Notes: a model not told the origin generated them from the sequence alone. A stretch of DNA of 64,000 bases from Spirochaetia bacterium (GCA_029880265.1 JAOUOT010000005.1:82552-146551); one strand, 5' to 3'; positions 43,773 to 52,640 are shown, numbered from the stretch's first letter. A program made the numbers and translations.

Positions 43773-44984
43773 TTAATTCTCAGAATAAATTATGCCTATT
43801 TTAATAACAGAGGGCATCTCAAACAAAGAGCTTATTTTATTTTTTATTATAGGAATTTTTTCTCGTATATCTTCTTTTTCGGCCATAATTACGGCTTTAA
43901 TTTGAAAGTGATCTGAATGTTTTTTTACGGATACATTTTCAATTTCGCTTTTTGAAATTTCAGCTTTGATTATTTCAAAAATTCTCGTCTGTCTTTCGCT
44001 AATGCGATATGTTTCTTGCATAAAATATCCCAAAGGCAGGGCAAGCGCGACTAAAAGCAAAAGCGATACAAATACGTTTCTTTTGGCTCTTTCGCTTACT
44101 TTGTCTGTAGATTCGGTAACGGGATGCACTCTTAGCCGCCAAAAAACAATACTGGCCGAAAAAGAAATTCCCACAAGGTTTGTTAAATAAAGAAGAAAAG
44201 AGCCTAAGGCAATCTTAAAATCAAGCCTTCCTAGACCGATGCCTACGACGCACAACGGCGGCATTAAAGCGACCGCGATGGCTACGCCAGATATCGAAGA
44301 CGAAATATTCGGATTTATATAAGCGTATGCGCCTATGACGCCGCTGGCTAAGGCTACCAGAATATCAAACAAATTAGGATTCGTTCTCGCTAAAATTTCG
44401 CTGTTCATTTCTACACCGGGCGTAACAAAGGCTAGTAAAGAAGAAAAGGCTAGAACCAATAAAGTTCCAAAAAATAATGTAAATACAGAGCGCCATATCA
44501 GGCGTTTATCTCCCCAGATTGTTCCTAAGGCAAACCCTAAAATAGGCATCATAAGAGGCGCGATAAGCATGGCGCCTATAATAACGGCTGTCGAGCCTTG
44601 AAATAATCCGAATGTGGCGATCACGCACGAAGAAAAAAGAAGCGCTAAAAACTCGCGGCTTAAGCGCGCCGATCTTGAAATAGACTCGTAGGCATGAAGT
44701 TTTTCAATGCTTTTTTCTTTAAGATTCTGGTATGAATTGTAGAGCCTTCCTACCTTTCTAAAGACGCCGGTTTTTTTCTCTTCGGCATCTTCCAGGGACC
44801 AGTTATTTTTAAAAAACTGAAAAATAGCGGGCAGTTTTTCTTCTTCGTCTTGTTCAGGCTTTATATCTAATGCTTTAGACTTGGGAGCTCCCGTTAAAAA
44901 ATGATACCATTTTTTAACAAATTTTTTTTGGATTTCTTCAGTACCTGTTTGTTCGTCTTGATTTTTAGTATCTTTTTTTTTCAT
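43773..44984 (-). CDS. DUF389 membrane protein
   Basis: 403 residues. A hydrophilic N-terminus of about 110 residues rich in Lys and Glu, then the DUF389 core with about six helices: LFQGSTAVIIGAMLIAPLM, a helical hairpin ending FVTPGVEMN, then SGVIGAYAYINPNISSSISG and VAIAVALMPPLCVVGIGLG. The C-terminal 90 residues form a soluble domain. The family has no established function. It lies 112 bases upstream of aspS in the same direction and 16 bases downstream of the OmpA/PD40 gene's end. Confidence 0.88.
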   Translation of the reverse strand: MKKKDTKNQDEQTGTEEIQKKFVKKWYHFLTGAPKSKALDIKPEQDEEEKLPAIFQFFKNNWSLEDAEEKKTGVFRKVGRLYNSYQNLKEKSIEKLHAYESISRSARLSREFLALLFSSCVIATFGLFQGSTAVIIGAMLIAPLMMPILGFALGTIWGDKRLIWRSVFTLFFGTLLVLAFSSLLAFVTPGVEMNSEILARTNPNLFDILVALASGVIGAYAYINPNISSSISGVAIAVALMPPLCVVGIGLGRLDFKIALGSFLLYLTNLVGISFSASIVFWRLRVHPVTESTDKVSERAKRNVFVSLLLLVALALPLGYFMQETYRISERQTRIFEIIKAEISKSEIENVSVKKHSDHFQIKAVIMAEKEDIREKIPIIKNKISSLFEMPSVIKIGIIYSEN

Positions 44985-45000
44985 GGTCGGTTTTCTTCTT

Positions 45001-46266
45001 TTACTTAATAATTTGAAATTCTGTTCTTCGGTTTAACGCGTCATAGTTTTCGCCCATTTTTAATATAACAGGATTTCTCTTTCCCTTGCCTTCGGTTTGA
45101 AGCCTTTCTGCCGTTATGCCGTTTTTTATGAGATAATTTTTTACCGCCTCTGCGCGCTGAAGGCTTAAGTTGTCGTTAAAATTCAAAGAGCCGTGCAGGT
45201 CGGTGTGCCCCAATATTTTAAGCTTTAAATTAGAGTTATTTTTCATAAAAGATACCAGAGCATTTAAATAATCGTAAGATTCAAGCTTTATTTTTGCCGA
45301 GTTATAATCAAAATAAATTGCTCTTGTTTGAAAATCTTTTTCTTTTTGAAATAAGTAAAAAGAATAAATATCAAAAAGACCCCTGCCGCCTTCGCGGTTT
45401 GACGATAAATAGTACCTTTGATCGATTCTTGATAAATAAATTTCGTTTTCTTTTGAGTTTATAACGCCGCCCAGATTTTCGGGAGCGCCAAAATCTCCGT
45501 TTTTAAATGGAACATAGTAGATATCCCATCCTCCCAATGAGTCTGGACGCATTGACGAAAAATAAAAACCATCCCCCGTTTCTGATTGAATCAGCGCCCT
45601 GTCAGAAAAGCCGGCATTAAACGGCTTTGGCATGAGAGCCGGTTTTTGAAAAGCGTTATTTTTAAATTCTGAAAATACAAGCCTGTTAATTTCTTGTCTG
45701 CCGAATACCATTTGATTGAAAAACAATATTGTATTGTCTAAGCTTAATGTGGGGGCTTTCTCATGATAAATCGAGTTTACATTACCGGGCAAAGGAATCG
45801 GCTTTTGCCATTTGCCGTCAATATTCAAAGACATATAGATATCGTAAGAAACGCGAATTTGCCCTTTGTCGTCTTTGGGCATTTCAAGACTTCCGTCTCT
45901 GTCTGAAGAAAAAAGCAAGATGTTGCCGTCTGACGAAATAAAAGGCGTTTCGTCGTTATAGGCCGAATTTAATTCTTTTAATTCTTCGGGCCGGCTCCAC
46001 TTGCCGTTTTTATTATGGCTTATATATAAATCTTGATATTTTTTGCCTCTTTTTGAATTAAAGATCATATAGCCGCCGTCGGGCGATAACGCGGGCGACA
46101 TTTCGCTCTCTGGCGTATTGACGGGTTCTTTTAAATTTATTAGATTTATTTCAGAGTTAAATTCTGCGCCATTTTTTTTCTCTTCGGCCCTTATCTCAAA
46201 TGAAATAAAAAAAGATACAAACAGTATTATGACGAAGAAAATCTTTTGGCTGAATTTTAACGGCAT
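45001..46266 (-). CDS. OmpA-family protein with PD40 repeats (second copy)
   Basis: 421 residues. Signal peptide 1-27 (FEIRA/EE). About four PD40 beta-propeller repeats (ALSPDGGYMIFNSKRG, ISSDGNILLFSSDRDG, GFYFSSMRPDSLGGWDIY, YYLSSNREGGRGLFDIY). The C-terminal domain from about residue 310 is OmpA-like: AIYFDYNSAKIKLES, ILGHTDLHG and ALNRRTEFQII, with the peptidoglycan-binding Asp and Arg. It is a shorter relative of the protein at 179-2173, lacking the central carboxypeptidase-regulatory-like region. Probably a periplasmic or outer-membrane anchor linked to the cell wall. Confidence 0.87.
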   Translation of the reverse strand: MPLKFSQKIFFVIILFVSFFISFEIRAEEKKNGAEFNSEINLINLKEPVNTPESEMSPALSPDGGYMIFNSKRGKKYQDLYISHNKNGKWSRPEELKELNSAYNDETPFISSDGNILLFSSDRDGSLEMPKDDKGQIRVSYDIYMSLNIDGKWQKPIPLPGNVNSIYHEKAPTLSLDNTILFFNQMVFGRQEINRLVFSEFKNNAFQKPALMPKPFNAGFSDRALIQSETGDGFYFSSMRPDSLGGWDIYYVPFKNGDFGAPENLGGVINSKENEIYLSRIDQRYYLSSNREGGRGLFDIYSFYLFQKEKDFQTRAIYFDYNSAKIKLESYDYLNALVSFMKNNSNLKLKILGHTDLHGSLNFNDNLSLQRAEAVKNYLIKNGITAERLQTEGKGKRNPVILKMGENYDALNRRTEFQIIK

Positions 46267-46327
46267 ATGCTATTTTTACTATTTTTCATATTCACATTTA
46301 TATTTTATTAATTTTCAATTTAATAAG

Positions 46328-46972
46328 TTAAAATTCCAAACGACGAATTTCATTTTCGAAGTAATCTTTATGTTCATTGGCGAGGCCCTCTATATTTTCA
46401 ATAAAACGTTTCAGTTTTTCGGCAATCTCGTGCGTCAACTTGCCTGACAAACCCGCGCCTATATATTCGGGCCGTTTAGATTCGCCGCCTTCAAGGCTGT
46501 GCCCCTGAAACGAAAGTCTGTATCTTTTAATCAGGTTTTCATTTTCTACGAAATACAACTCGCACAAACCTCCGTCAAAAAACCAGCGAGGGGTACCGTC
46601 TTTTTGAGCGGCTAAAATTTTCGATGTTACGTTGGTTAATTGAAGGGCTTTTAACTCTATGGCAAAATTGCTTTTCAAAGAATGTTCGATTAAGTCAAGA
46701 CCCTTTTCAAATTTGCAGCCGATAAAGTCGCTGTTTACCCGCACAACCGTCAATACAACCGGGATTTTTTCATCTTCGACGATTAAATTACCCGAAAGAA
46801 GATCGTCTTTTAAAACCTTAACTTCCTGAGAGCCCTGTAAAAGAGCCATTCCCGTTGTAGATAAATTTATAACCGACATTTCAAGGGAACTTTGCGCGGG
46901 TACAAAACACACGTTTGACAGCGAAAAATCTTTAATTCGCGGATTCTTTCTTTTCAAATCGTCTTTGCTCAT
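46328..46972 (-). CDS. PilZ-domain protein
   Basis: 214 residues. The N-terminal 100 residues are a PilZ domain with the RKNPR element (RxxxR) at the start, then NLSTTG, which fits the (D/N)xSxxG element, and the VNSDFIGCKFEKG strand. So c-di-GMP binding is plausible. The C-terminal half, about residues 115-214, is an unknown domain with WFFDGGLCELYFVENE and a helical tail. A 44-base piece of this gene recurs, 41 of 44 identical, in a non-coding stretch at 49362-49405. It stands alone, 61 bases after the OmpA/PD40 gene start. Confidence 0.78.
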   Translation of the reverse strand: MSKDDLKRKNPRIKDFSLSNVCFVPAQSSLEMSVINLSTTGMALLQGSQEVKVLKDDLLSGNLIVEDEKIPVVLTVVRVNSDFIGCKFEKGLDLIEHSLKSNFAIELKALQLTNVTSKILAAQKDGTPRWFFDGGLCELYFVENENLIKRYRLSFQGHSLEGGESKRPEYIGAGLSGKLTHEIAEKLKRFIENIEGLANEHKDYFENEIRRLEF

Positions 46973-47329
46973 GGGTCTATAGATTTTAAGTTAAAATATA
47001 TCGGTAATTAAGCGTCAAGAAAAAAATAAGATAATAATGGGAAAAAGAAAATAGCTTTTGTAAGAGATTTTGAAATCATCGGCAAAATGAAATTAAATAG
47101 AACCAACGATTTCTAGCAAAATAACCATCCCCGGCTGTTCAATAAAAGAGGCGATAAGCCGGGGCTACTGCGACAGCATGCTTTTGCCGCTATATGTAAA
47201 CGGGTTCTAACGGGGTTGTGCAGAAACATACAAATCGCGCCTTTCGAGACCATTCAGGGGGTGCGGTAAATCAATGTTCTTCAAGCGTAGTCGAGAAGAA
47301 TCATGGTTTTTTTACAAATCTTCTTAGGG
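46973..47329. other. 357-base intergenic stretch without a gene
   Basis: Lies between the PilZ gene start and the DUF1554 gene end. The middle is more GC-rich than its surroundings and holds an 8-bp inverted repeat, CCCCGGCT (47129-47136) and AGCCGGGG (47157-47164), and a small stem TTCTTC/GAAGAA around 47278-47303 with the core AAGCGTAGTCGA, a REP-like look. I find no open frame, tRNA or riboswitch. Confidence 0.5.
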
Positions 47330-47995
47330 CTACTGCTCTACGCATAGCAAAGGTAAGTTCATCATGTAACAATCATATGGCCCCATATACTCACTAATAG
47401 AATCTGTATTTAGGGAAGCGCCAATACCAATTGTACCAAATTGGGCTGCTGGCGCATTCCAATCGTTACAGTCATTGGGGCTTGTTGACCAATCAGAATT
47501 TAAGCCTGTCCAGTAACTGGGATAGTACATGCCGGTACCATCATTGGGCGCGAACCGGTTGGTTAAAGGGAAATTAAAAACCGCGTTGGTGTTAGTTGTG
47601 CCAATTACAGTACCGTCAGGTCTTTGATATTCTATATTTGGTAATAAAACCCAGTCTACTTGCGGGCTTGCCGCTCTTGCTGCACCGTCTACCAATAAAG
47701 CCTTATATTGTTTTGAAGTATCAGGGTTTAGCATAGAATTGTTACACTTTGTATCTGCGCCGCTTATACCGCCCAAATTGCCGTTATAAGTTTCGCCATA
47801 CATATACGTTCCCGCTGTGTCTATTGTTGCGGTGACAAAAATTACAAAGGGGCCCGTGGGCGCAGGCGGCTCAGGCTCTACATATTTTTCGCTTAGAGGG
47901 TCAAGAGCGTTATCTCTGCTTACGTCTGCCGAACAAAACATAAATAAGCCCGAAATCGCGATTATAAAAAGTTTCTTAATGGTATTGTTTTTCAT
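47330..47995 (-). CDS. DUF1554 lipoprotein
   Basis: 221 residues. Signal peptide with a cysteine at residue 21 in FMFCSADVS, a relaxed spirochaete-type lipobox, then the RDNALDP segment common after such sites. The DUF1554 domain fills the rest: NLGGISGADTKCN, QYKALLVDGAARAAS, IGTTNTNAVFNFPLTN, YWTGLNSDW, CNDWNA and the terminal LLCVEQ. Its paired cysteines probably form disulfides in this lectin-like fold. The family is best known from Leptospira, a useful taxonomic hint. It overlaps the end of the CsgG-like gene by four bases and is the second gene of that pair. Confidence 0.88.
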   Translation of the reverse strand: MKNNTIKKLFIIAISGLFMFCSADVSRDNALDPLSEKYVEPEPPAPTGPFVIFVTATIDTAGTYMYGETYNGNLGGISGADTKCNNSMLNPDTSKQYKALLVDGAARAASPQVDWVLLPNIEYQRPDGTVIGTTNTNAVFNFPLTNRFAPNDGTGMYYPSYWTGLNSDWSTSPNDCNDWNAPAAQFGTIGIGASLNTDSISEYMGPYDCYMMNLPLLCVEQ

Positions 47996-49290
47996 TGTAT
48001 ACTCCTTTGAAATAAAATTTTAAGACCCGCGTCATATTCTGGCGAAAAGCGGGTATGATGTACGGTTGTTTTTGATAAATACGGTAAAATCTTAAGGTTA
48101 TCAGGCCCATTATAATTTTTTGCGTATGCGTTAAAAGACTTTCCCAGAATAAGCATGTCTAAAAAGACAATTGCATACGAAGCGACAAAAGCGACGCTCA
48201 TAAGCTGCCTGGTTTTCGCCGCGCTTTCATAGGCAGAGAATTTTGAGTCAAAATTTTCTGTAGCGTTCATATAATCGTCTTTTTTGCCGGCATAATTAGA
48301 CTGCGACCATATAAAAGCGCCCATGGCCGCCAGCCAAATTCCGCCGTAGGCCCAGCCCCTGTCTTGGTTCATATGCAGGTGTCCCCAGCCGGGCAAAAGA
48401 GCCGTGCGCCACAGAACCCCTGTTGAAACATAGGCTTTTTGAGAAATAAAGATATCGGCAAAAGCTAATAGATACGAGCCCGCAAAAACAAAACTCATAA
48501 GCCGGCGAGTACTTGCCGCATTTTGATATGCCGTAAATTTTGGGTCAAAATCTTCAGTTGCGTTCATATAATCGTCTTTTTTGCCTGCAAAATTAGACTG
48601 CGACCATATAAAAGCGCCCGTGGCCGCCAGCCAAACTCCGCCGTAGGCCCAGCCCCTGTCTTGGTTCATATACAAATGACCCAAGCCTGGCAAAAGAACC
48701 GTGCGCCAGAGCATACCATAGTGAGCCTTTACACCGGCAGGCGTAGGTTTTTCAACCGTTTCTGCTTCTGGTTCTGGTTCTGGTTCGATATCGTCTTGCC
48801 CGTCTTTATATTTGCTGGTAAGCCTGCTTACCATGTTGCGGGCCGCTTCAGGAAAGTCGTTTTTATTAGAGATCGTAACATCTTGGGCCTTTTCATATTG
48901 CTGCGAAACGACATCTAATATTTTACCGCTTACAGAAAATTCGCCAAAAGCTCCCGAAGCCTTGCCTATAAGCATTTTCTCGCACTCAAGAGCGTTACCA
49001 AGATCGATAATACATTGCTCGGTATTGCATGAGCCAGAGCCGACGCCTTGTTTTTTGGCCTCCATAGCCATCATGTTTTCAATTTGATCGTTGCTTATTA
49101 CTTCAAAAAGACCGGTATTGATAAGAGCGTTTCTTACTTTTTCAGTAAGATATGCGGCCTCTTCTTTGCTTATACCGCCGCCATATTCAAAGGGCATCAC
49201 CGCAATGCGCTTTTTATCTACCGAATAAATTGAAGAACTAAAAACTAACGCGATTGCGCCAAATATGATTAATTTTGCTATTTTTTTCAC
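47992..49290 (-). CDS. CsgG-like envelope protein with duplicated DUF5683-type membrane module
   Basis: 432 residues, GTG start at 49290. Signal peptide 1-23. Residues 26-160 resemble the CsgG/TolB-like N-terminal domain (RIAVMPFEYGGG, ALINTGLFEVISNDQIENM, CIIDLGNALECEKMLIG). A Glu/Pro linker follows. Residues 192-290 and 291-389 are two copies of a 99-residue module with two membrane helices (LLPGLGHLYMNQDRGWAYGG / LLPGWGHLHMNQDRGWAYGG) like DUF5683, which normally occurs once. The DNA of the copies is nearly identical over long runs, so the duplication is recent or kept alike by conversion. Its stop overlaps the DUF1554 gene. Confidence 0.8.
   Translation of the reverse strand: MKKIAKLIIFGAIALVFSSSIYSVDKKRIAVMPFEYGGGISKEEAAYLTEKVRNALINTGLFEVISNDQIENMMAMEAKKQGVGSGSCNTEQCIIDLGNALECEKMLIGKASGAFGEFSVSGKILDVVSQQYEKAQDVTISNKNDFPEAARNMVSRLTSKYKDGQDDIEPEPEPEAETVEKPTPAGVKAHYGMLWRTVLLPGLGHLYMNQDRGWAYGGVWLAATGAFIWSQSNFAGKKDDYMNATEDFDPKFTAYQNAASTRRLMSFVFAGSYLLAFADIFISQKAYVSTGVLWRTALLPGWGHLHMNQDRGWAYGGIWLAAMGAFIWSQSNYAGKKDDYMNATENFDSKFSAYESAAKTRQLMSVAFVASYAIVFLDMLILGKSFNAYAKNYNGPDNLKILPYLSKTTVHHTRFSPEYDAGLKILFQRSIQ
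48124..48717 (-). repeat. Two tandem 297-base repeats inside the CsgG-like gene
   Basis: Copy one covers 48421-48717 and copy two 48124-48420, both in frame (99 codons). Their middle parts, around 48260-48370 and 48560-48670, differ at only a few bases. Confidence 0.85.
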
Positions 49291-49361
49291 CGCACCCCCA
49301 ATTATAAATAAATCGTTATAGATCAGAAATACAATGTACCTTTATGCTGTCAACATTTTTT

Positions 49362-49405
49362 ATTAAGTCAAGACCCTTTTCAAATTTGCATCCTATAAAA
49401 TCGCT
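49362..49405 (-). pseudogene. 44-base remnant of a PilZ gene
   Basis: Matches 46689-46732 inside the PilZ gene at 41 of 44 bases, with the first 29 identical. On the minus strand it still encodes SDFIGCKFEKGLDL, the same residues as in the intact gene. No PilZ-like sequence continues on either side, so it is a fragment of a lost paralogue or a small duplicated piece. Confidence 0.7.
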
Positions 49406-49512
49406 AAGTCAGGCTATTGTCTGTAGTTCGCGGCTTTTTTTTAGAAAACTTTATTCAATGGTATGAAACGGGCAAATAAGAAAAACCACGGGATCCAGTT
49501 CTCTCACAATAA

Positions 49513-50175
49513 TCATTCCCGCTTTCCCGCTGATATAATATGTTTTCGCGATAATCTTAAAATCTCGTTAAACTCTTCTTTTGGTATATGAACCGCGCCG
49601 AATCGTTCTAGGTTCTCAGTATAAACCTGACAGTCGATAAGGTAAAAGCCGGCTTTTTTCGCAAATGAAATAAGAGCGAAAAGAGCCGTTTTTGACGCGT
49701 TCGGTATTTTGTAAAACATTGATTCTGCGAAAAATATTTTTCCTAAAGAGACGCCGTAAACGCCGCCCGCTAATTTATCGTCATGCCAGGCTTCAAAAGA
49801 ATGGGCATGGCCCAATTCGTGCAGTTTGACATAGGCTTTTATCATGTCTTTATTTATCCATGTGTCTTCTCTGTTTTCGGCACAGCCTTTGATTACCGCA
49901 TTAAAGGCTGTATCGATTTTTATTTGAAAAATATTTTTTTTTATAATTTTTTTAAGGCTCTTGCTTATATGGGCCTCATCGGGGAACAAAACAAAGCGCG
50001 GATGCGTGTAAAACCAAAGCGGCGGATCTTTTTCATACCAGGGAAAAATTCCCAGAGAATAAGCCTTAAGAAGTCTTTCAACCGAAAGGTCGCCGCCAAA
50101 GGCTAAAAATCCGTCTTCGTCTGCTTCTTCAACCGGCGGAAATTCAATTTCGTCGTTTAAGAAGTACGCCGCCAT
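49513..50175 (-). CDS. aat: Leucyl/phenylalanyl-tRNA-protein transferase
   Basis: Adds Leu or Phe to N-terminal Arg or Lys of proteins, marking them for ClpAP degradation (N-degron pathway). 220 residues. Family blocks: FPPVEEADEDGFLAFGGDLS, LLKAYSLGIFPWYE, WFYTHPRFVLFP, AYVKLHELGHAHSFEAW, and GGVYGVSLGKIFFAESMF. Complete in length. It starts three bases after the stop of the M50 protease gene, in one operon. Confidence 0.96.
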   Translation of the reverse strand: MAAYFLNDEIEFPPVEEADEDGFLAFGGDLSVERLLKAYSLGIFPWYEKDPPLWFYTHPRFVLFPDEAHISKSLKKIIKKNIFQIKIDTAFNAVIKGCAENREDTWINKDMIKAYVKLHELGHAHSFEAWHDDKLAGGVYGVSLGKIFFAESMFYKIPNASKTALFALISFAKKAGFYLIDCQVYTENLERFGAVHIPKEEFNEILRLSRKHIISAGKRE

Positions 50176-50178
50176 AAA

Positions 50179-51357
50179 TTATATTTTATTTAAGATCTCA
50201 ATTTCGTCTTTATCCAGAAGTCTTTTATTTTGACTGACAAAGTTTTCATATTTTTCGCTGCTGATTCCTTTTTTAGCCAGAAGCGTTCCCATTATTTTTA
50301 CGGCGATAACCGATATACCCGTTTTCTTAAACAAGCCGATGTTCTTTTTTATGATTTTTTCGGCCGCATCTTCGTTATTGTTTAAGTATTCAATTATCGC
50401 CTGCGTATTAAAATAAAGCTCTTCAGAGAAGAAAGAATCTCTGTTTATTTTATCAAAGGTTTCTTTAGATTTCTTTATGTTTTCTTTGCCTTTAAGAAGC
50501 AAAAAGCTCCACGCTATGTTATTTAAATAATACTCGTTTTCGGCTTCGCCGGGCTTGCTGTTTTCATAAAGAGCATAAAAATGATTGAGCGCTTTTTCAA
50601 ATTCGCCTTTTTTCAGGTAAAGTATTCCCAGAGCGTTTTTAACCGTATTAATATTTTCAATTTCTTCTTTGCGATCTAGAAAATATTTTTCGGCCGCTTC
50701 ATAAAGTTTTTCGGCTATAAGGTTTTCAAACTTTCCTTCTATGTTCGCCAAAAGACACGAATCAATAATTTCTTTCGGCGAAATTAAAAGTCTCGCGACA
50801 GTAAGCCCGTCGTTTGGCAGTATGATATTAAATATTTTAATTTTTTTCGGCACCAGATTTGTCATGACTAAGGCAAGGTTGCAAACGCCGAATATAAAAG
50901 GAAACTGAAATGTTGTTTTATTAAACCCATACAATTTATAATAATAGTAAACAGCGCCAAGGGCCAAAAGGTTAAAAAACATGCCGCCAAAAATATAGAA
51001 AAATATTCTCAGTTTTAAAAGTTTTGATTTATCGTAACCTCCGCGAACCAGACCCGAGTCGATATTCTCGCGCAGTACCAGATGAAGACCTTTTTTCAAT
51101 TTATAGTGCCAAAGCTGACGGCCCCTTCCCAAAGAAAATAGCCATGCCTTGCCGCCGGTAAGTTTTAATAGGGTAAAATGCCCAAGCTCGTGAATAAAAA
51201 CGGCCGCGCGAAACATGGTAAACGCCATCAATATATGAAGCAGTAAATAAGTATTTTGCTCATAAAAATTAAATACATAAATTGACGCTATAGAAACCCA
51301 TATTAAAGCCTCGTACCAGGGCAAAAAACTATTTATTATCCATAAAATTTTTTTCAT
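50179..51357 (-). CDS. M50-type membrane metalloprotease with TPR tail
   Basis: 392 residues. The HELGH zinc motif (about residue 56) sits at the end of a membrane helix, and a second site, NLVPKKIKIFNI with PNDGLTVARLL, fits the (N)P...DG element of site-2 proteases, where the Asp is the third ligand. Four or so membrane helices in the first 220 residues. Residues about 220-392 are soluble TPR-like helices (YEAAEKYFLDRKEEIEN, ALGILYLKKGEFEKAL). No PDZ domain is seen. Substrate unknown. It diverges from the ATP-grasp gene over a gap that holds the long palindrome at 51402-51458. Confidence 0.82.
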   Translation of the reverse strand: MKKILWIINSFLPWYEALIWVSIASIYVFNFYEQNTYLLLHILMAFTMFRAAVFIHELGHFTLLKLTGGKAWLFSLGRGRQLWHYKLKKGLHLVLRENIDSGLVRGGYDKSKLLKLRIFFYIFGGMFFNLLALGAVYYYYKLYGFNKTTFQFPFIFGVCNLALVMTNLVPKKIKIFNIILPNDGLTVARLLISPKEIIDSCLLANIEGKFENLIAEKLYEAAEKYFLDRKEEIENINTVKNALGILYLKKGEFEKALNHFYALYENSKPGEAENEYYLNNIAWSFLLLKGKENIKKSKETFDKINRDSFFSEELYFNTQAIIEYLNNNEDAAEKIIKKNIGLFKKTGISVIAVKIMGTLLAKKGISSEKYENFVSQNKRLLDKDEIEILNKI

Positions 51358-51401
51358 TAAAATATACTTGTCATTCTAAGACGCTTTGTAAATCATATTT
51401 C

Positions 51402-51458
51402 TGTATTTTTTTATGTATGCGGCGCGGCTTCGCCGCGCCGCATACATAAAAAAATACA
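51402..51458. repeat. 57-base perfect inverted repeat with GC core between divergent genes
   Basis: 27-base arms starting TGTATTTTTTTATGTATGC and ending in CGGCGCGGC, around a three-base TTC loop, perfectly complementary. It lies 12 bases before the ATP-grasp ATG and 45 bases before the M50 protease start. Its flanking runs pair with each other (T7 with A7), so neither strand has a free U tract and it is not an ordinary terminator. The TGTAT-GC core-ATACA layout matches the palindrome at 33113-33162. Confidence 0.88.
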
Positions 51459-51470
51459 TTTTAAAACACT

Positions 51471-52640
51471 ATGTCTGAAGAATTAAAATACTATATATCT
51501 TTAGGGGCCGGCGAACATCAAAAACCTCTAATTGAAGCGGCAAAGAAAAAAGGCTTCTTAATTATAGGTGTAGATAAAAATATTAACGCGCCCGCCCTGG
51601 GTTTGTGCGATTTAGTCATCGAAGAATCTATTACAAATTACCGAAAAATTTCCTATAAGATTGGCACAAGCCTAATTGACGGAAAAATTATCGGCGGATT
51701 TTCTGCCAGCTACGGCAAAGCGCTCTTAAGCTGGGCATTTATATGCGAAAGATATAGTTTGATTGGCCTAAGCCGAACGCAATTAGAAATAATATTAGAC
51801 AAACTATACGTTAGAAAACGATTGAAACAGGCCGAACCCATACATCCCGATTTTTATCAGCCCGATTTTTCATACTATACGCCTTTAGGCATTCGAAAAG
51901 CGAATCTGGATGCCATGGGATATCCCGCTATCATAAAAACAAGACACGGCTTTGCAAAAAAAAATATATTTAGAGTAGAAAATTTTGCAGAAATAAAAAG
52001 CATTTTAACAAAAAAATTTTTATCTGAAAAAAATATTCCAAATCAGGAATTGTTGATTGAAAAATTTATTGAAGGCGACGAAATAACGGTAACGGGGCTG
52101 GTTCAAAATTTTAATTTTCAAATTATCTGCGTTTCAGATAAAATAACGTCTGATTCGGCTCCGTATATTGAAACGGAGCATCGGTTTCCTTCAAAATACA
52201 CAAATCAAAAAAAAATTATTGAAGAAATTCATCAAAAGCTCGTAGATATTCTTGGTGTTTCAGATTCTCCTCTTGTCAGCGAATGGAAAATTAAAAATGG
52301 GGAATTTTATCTTATTGAAATAAGCCCGCAAATTCCCGGCGAATTTCTGGGAAGTTTTTTAATACCGAAAGGGTTAAATTACGATTTTTTTAAGAATCTT
52401 GTAAAGCTGACAATCGGCGAAAATATAGAACCGGTAAAAATTCCCTCGAAACCCAATAAAGTCGCCGTCAAATATTTCATAAACAAACCCTCGCCCGACG
52501 AATGGAACTCGTTAAAAGAAAAGGCCCTATTCTCTCTGGTGTTAAACGAAAATATATCAGAAAATCCGCAAAATAATAACGAAAGATACGGCGTAATGGG
52601 TTTCGTTGAAAAAGGCGAAAAAATTAAATTGAATCAGTAA
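51471..52640 (+). CDS. ATP-grasp ligase of unknown substrate
   Basis: 389 residues. Rossmann-like N-terminal lid (YYISLGAGEHQKPLIEAAKK, VDKNINAPAL, a PurK-like start), then ATP-grasp: LDKLYVRKRLKQA, YPAIIKTRHGFAKKNIF, LLIEKFIEGDEITVTG and the metal-binding SEWKIKNGEFYLIEISPQIPG. Such enzymes join a carboxylate to an amine through an acyl phosphate. The product is not predictable. Start at ATG 51471, 12 bases after the palindrome. Its stop overlaps the start of the barrel-protein gene by one base, so the two are coupled. Confidence 0.82.
   Translation: MSEELKYYISLGAGEHQKPLIEAAKKKGFLIIGVDKNINAPALGLCDLVIEESITNYRKISYKIGTSLIDGKIIGGFSASYGKALLSWAFICERYSLIGLSRTQLEIILDKLYVRKRLKQAEPIHPDFYQPDFSYYTPLGIRKANLDAMGYPAIIKTRHGFAKKNIFRVENFAEIKSILTKKFLSEKNIPNQELLIEKFIEGDEITVTGLVQNFNFQIICVSDKITSDSAPYIETEHRFPSKYTNQKKIIEEIHQKLVDILGVSDSPLVSEWKIKNGEFYLIEISPQIPGEFLGSFLIPKGLNYDFFKNLVKLTIGENIEPVKIPSKPNKVAVKYFINKPSPDEWNSLKEKALFSLVLNENISENPQNNNERYGVMGFVEKGEKIKLNQ

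Noticed and set aside
47100..47260. Possible tRNA or riboswitch near the CCCCGGCT stem
   Set aside because: No cloverleaf, T-loop or conserved riboswitch core could be assembled.
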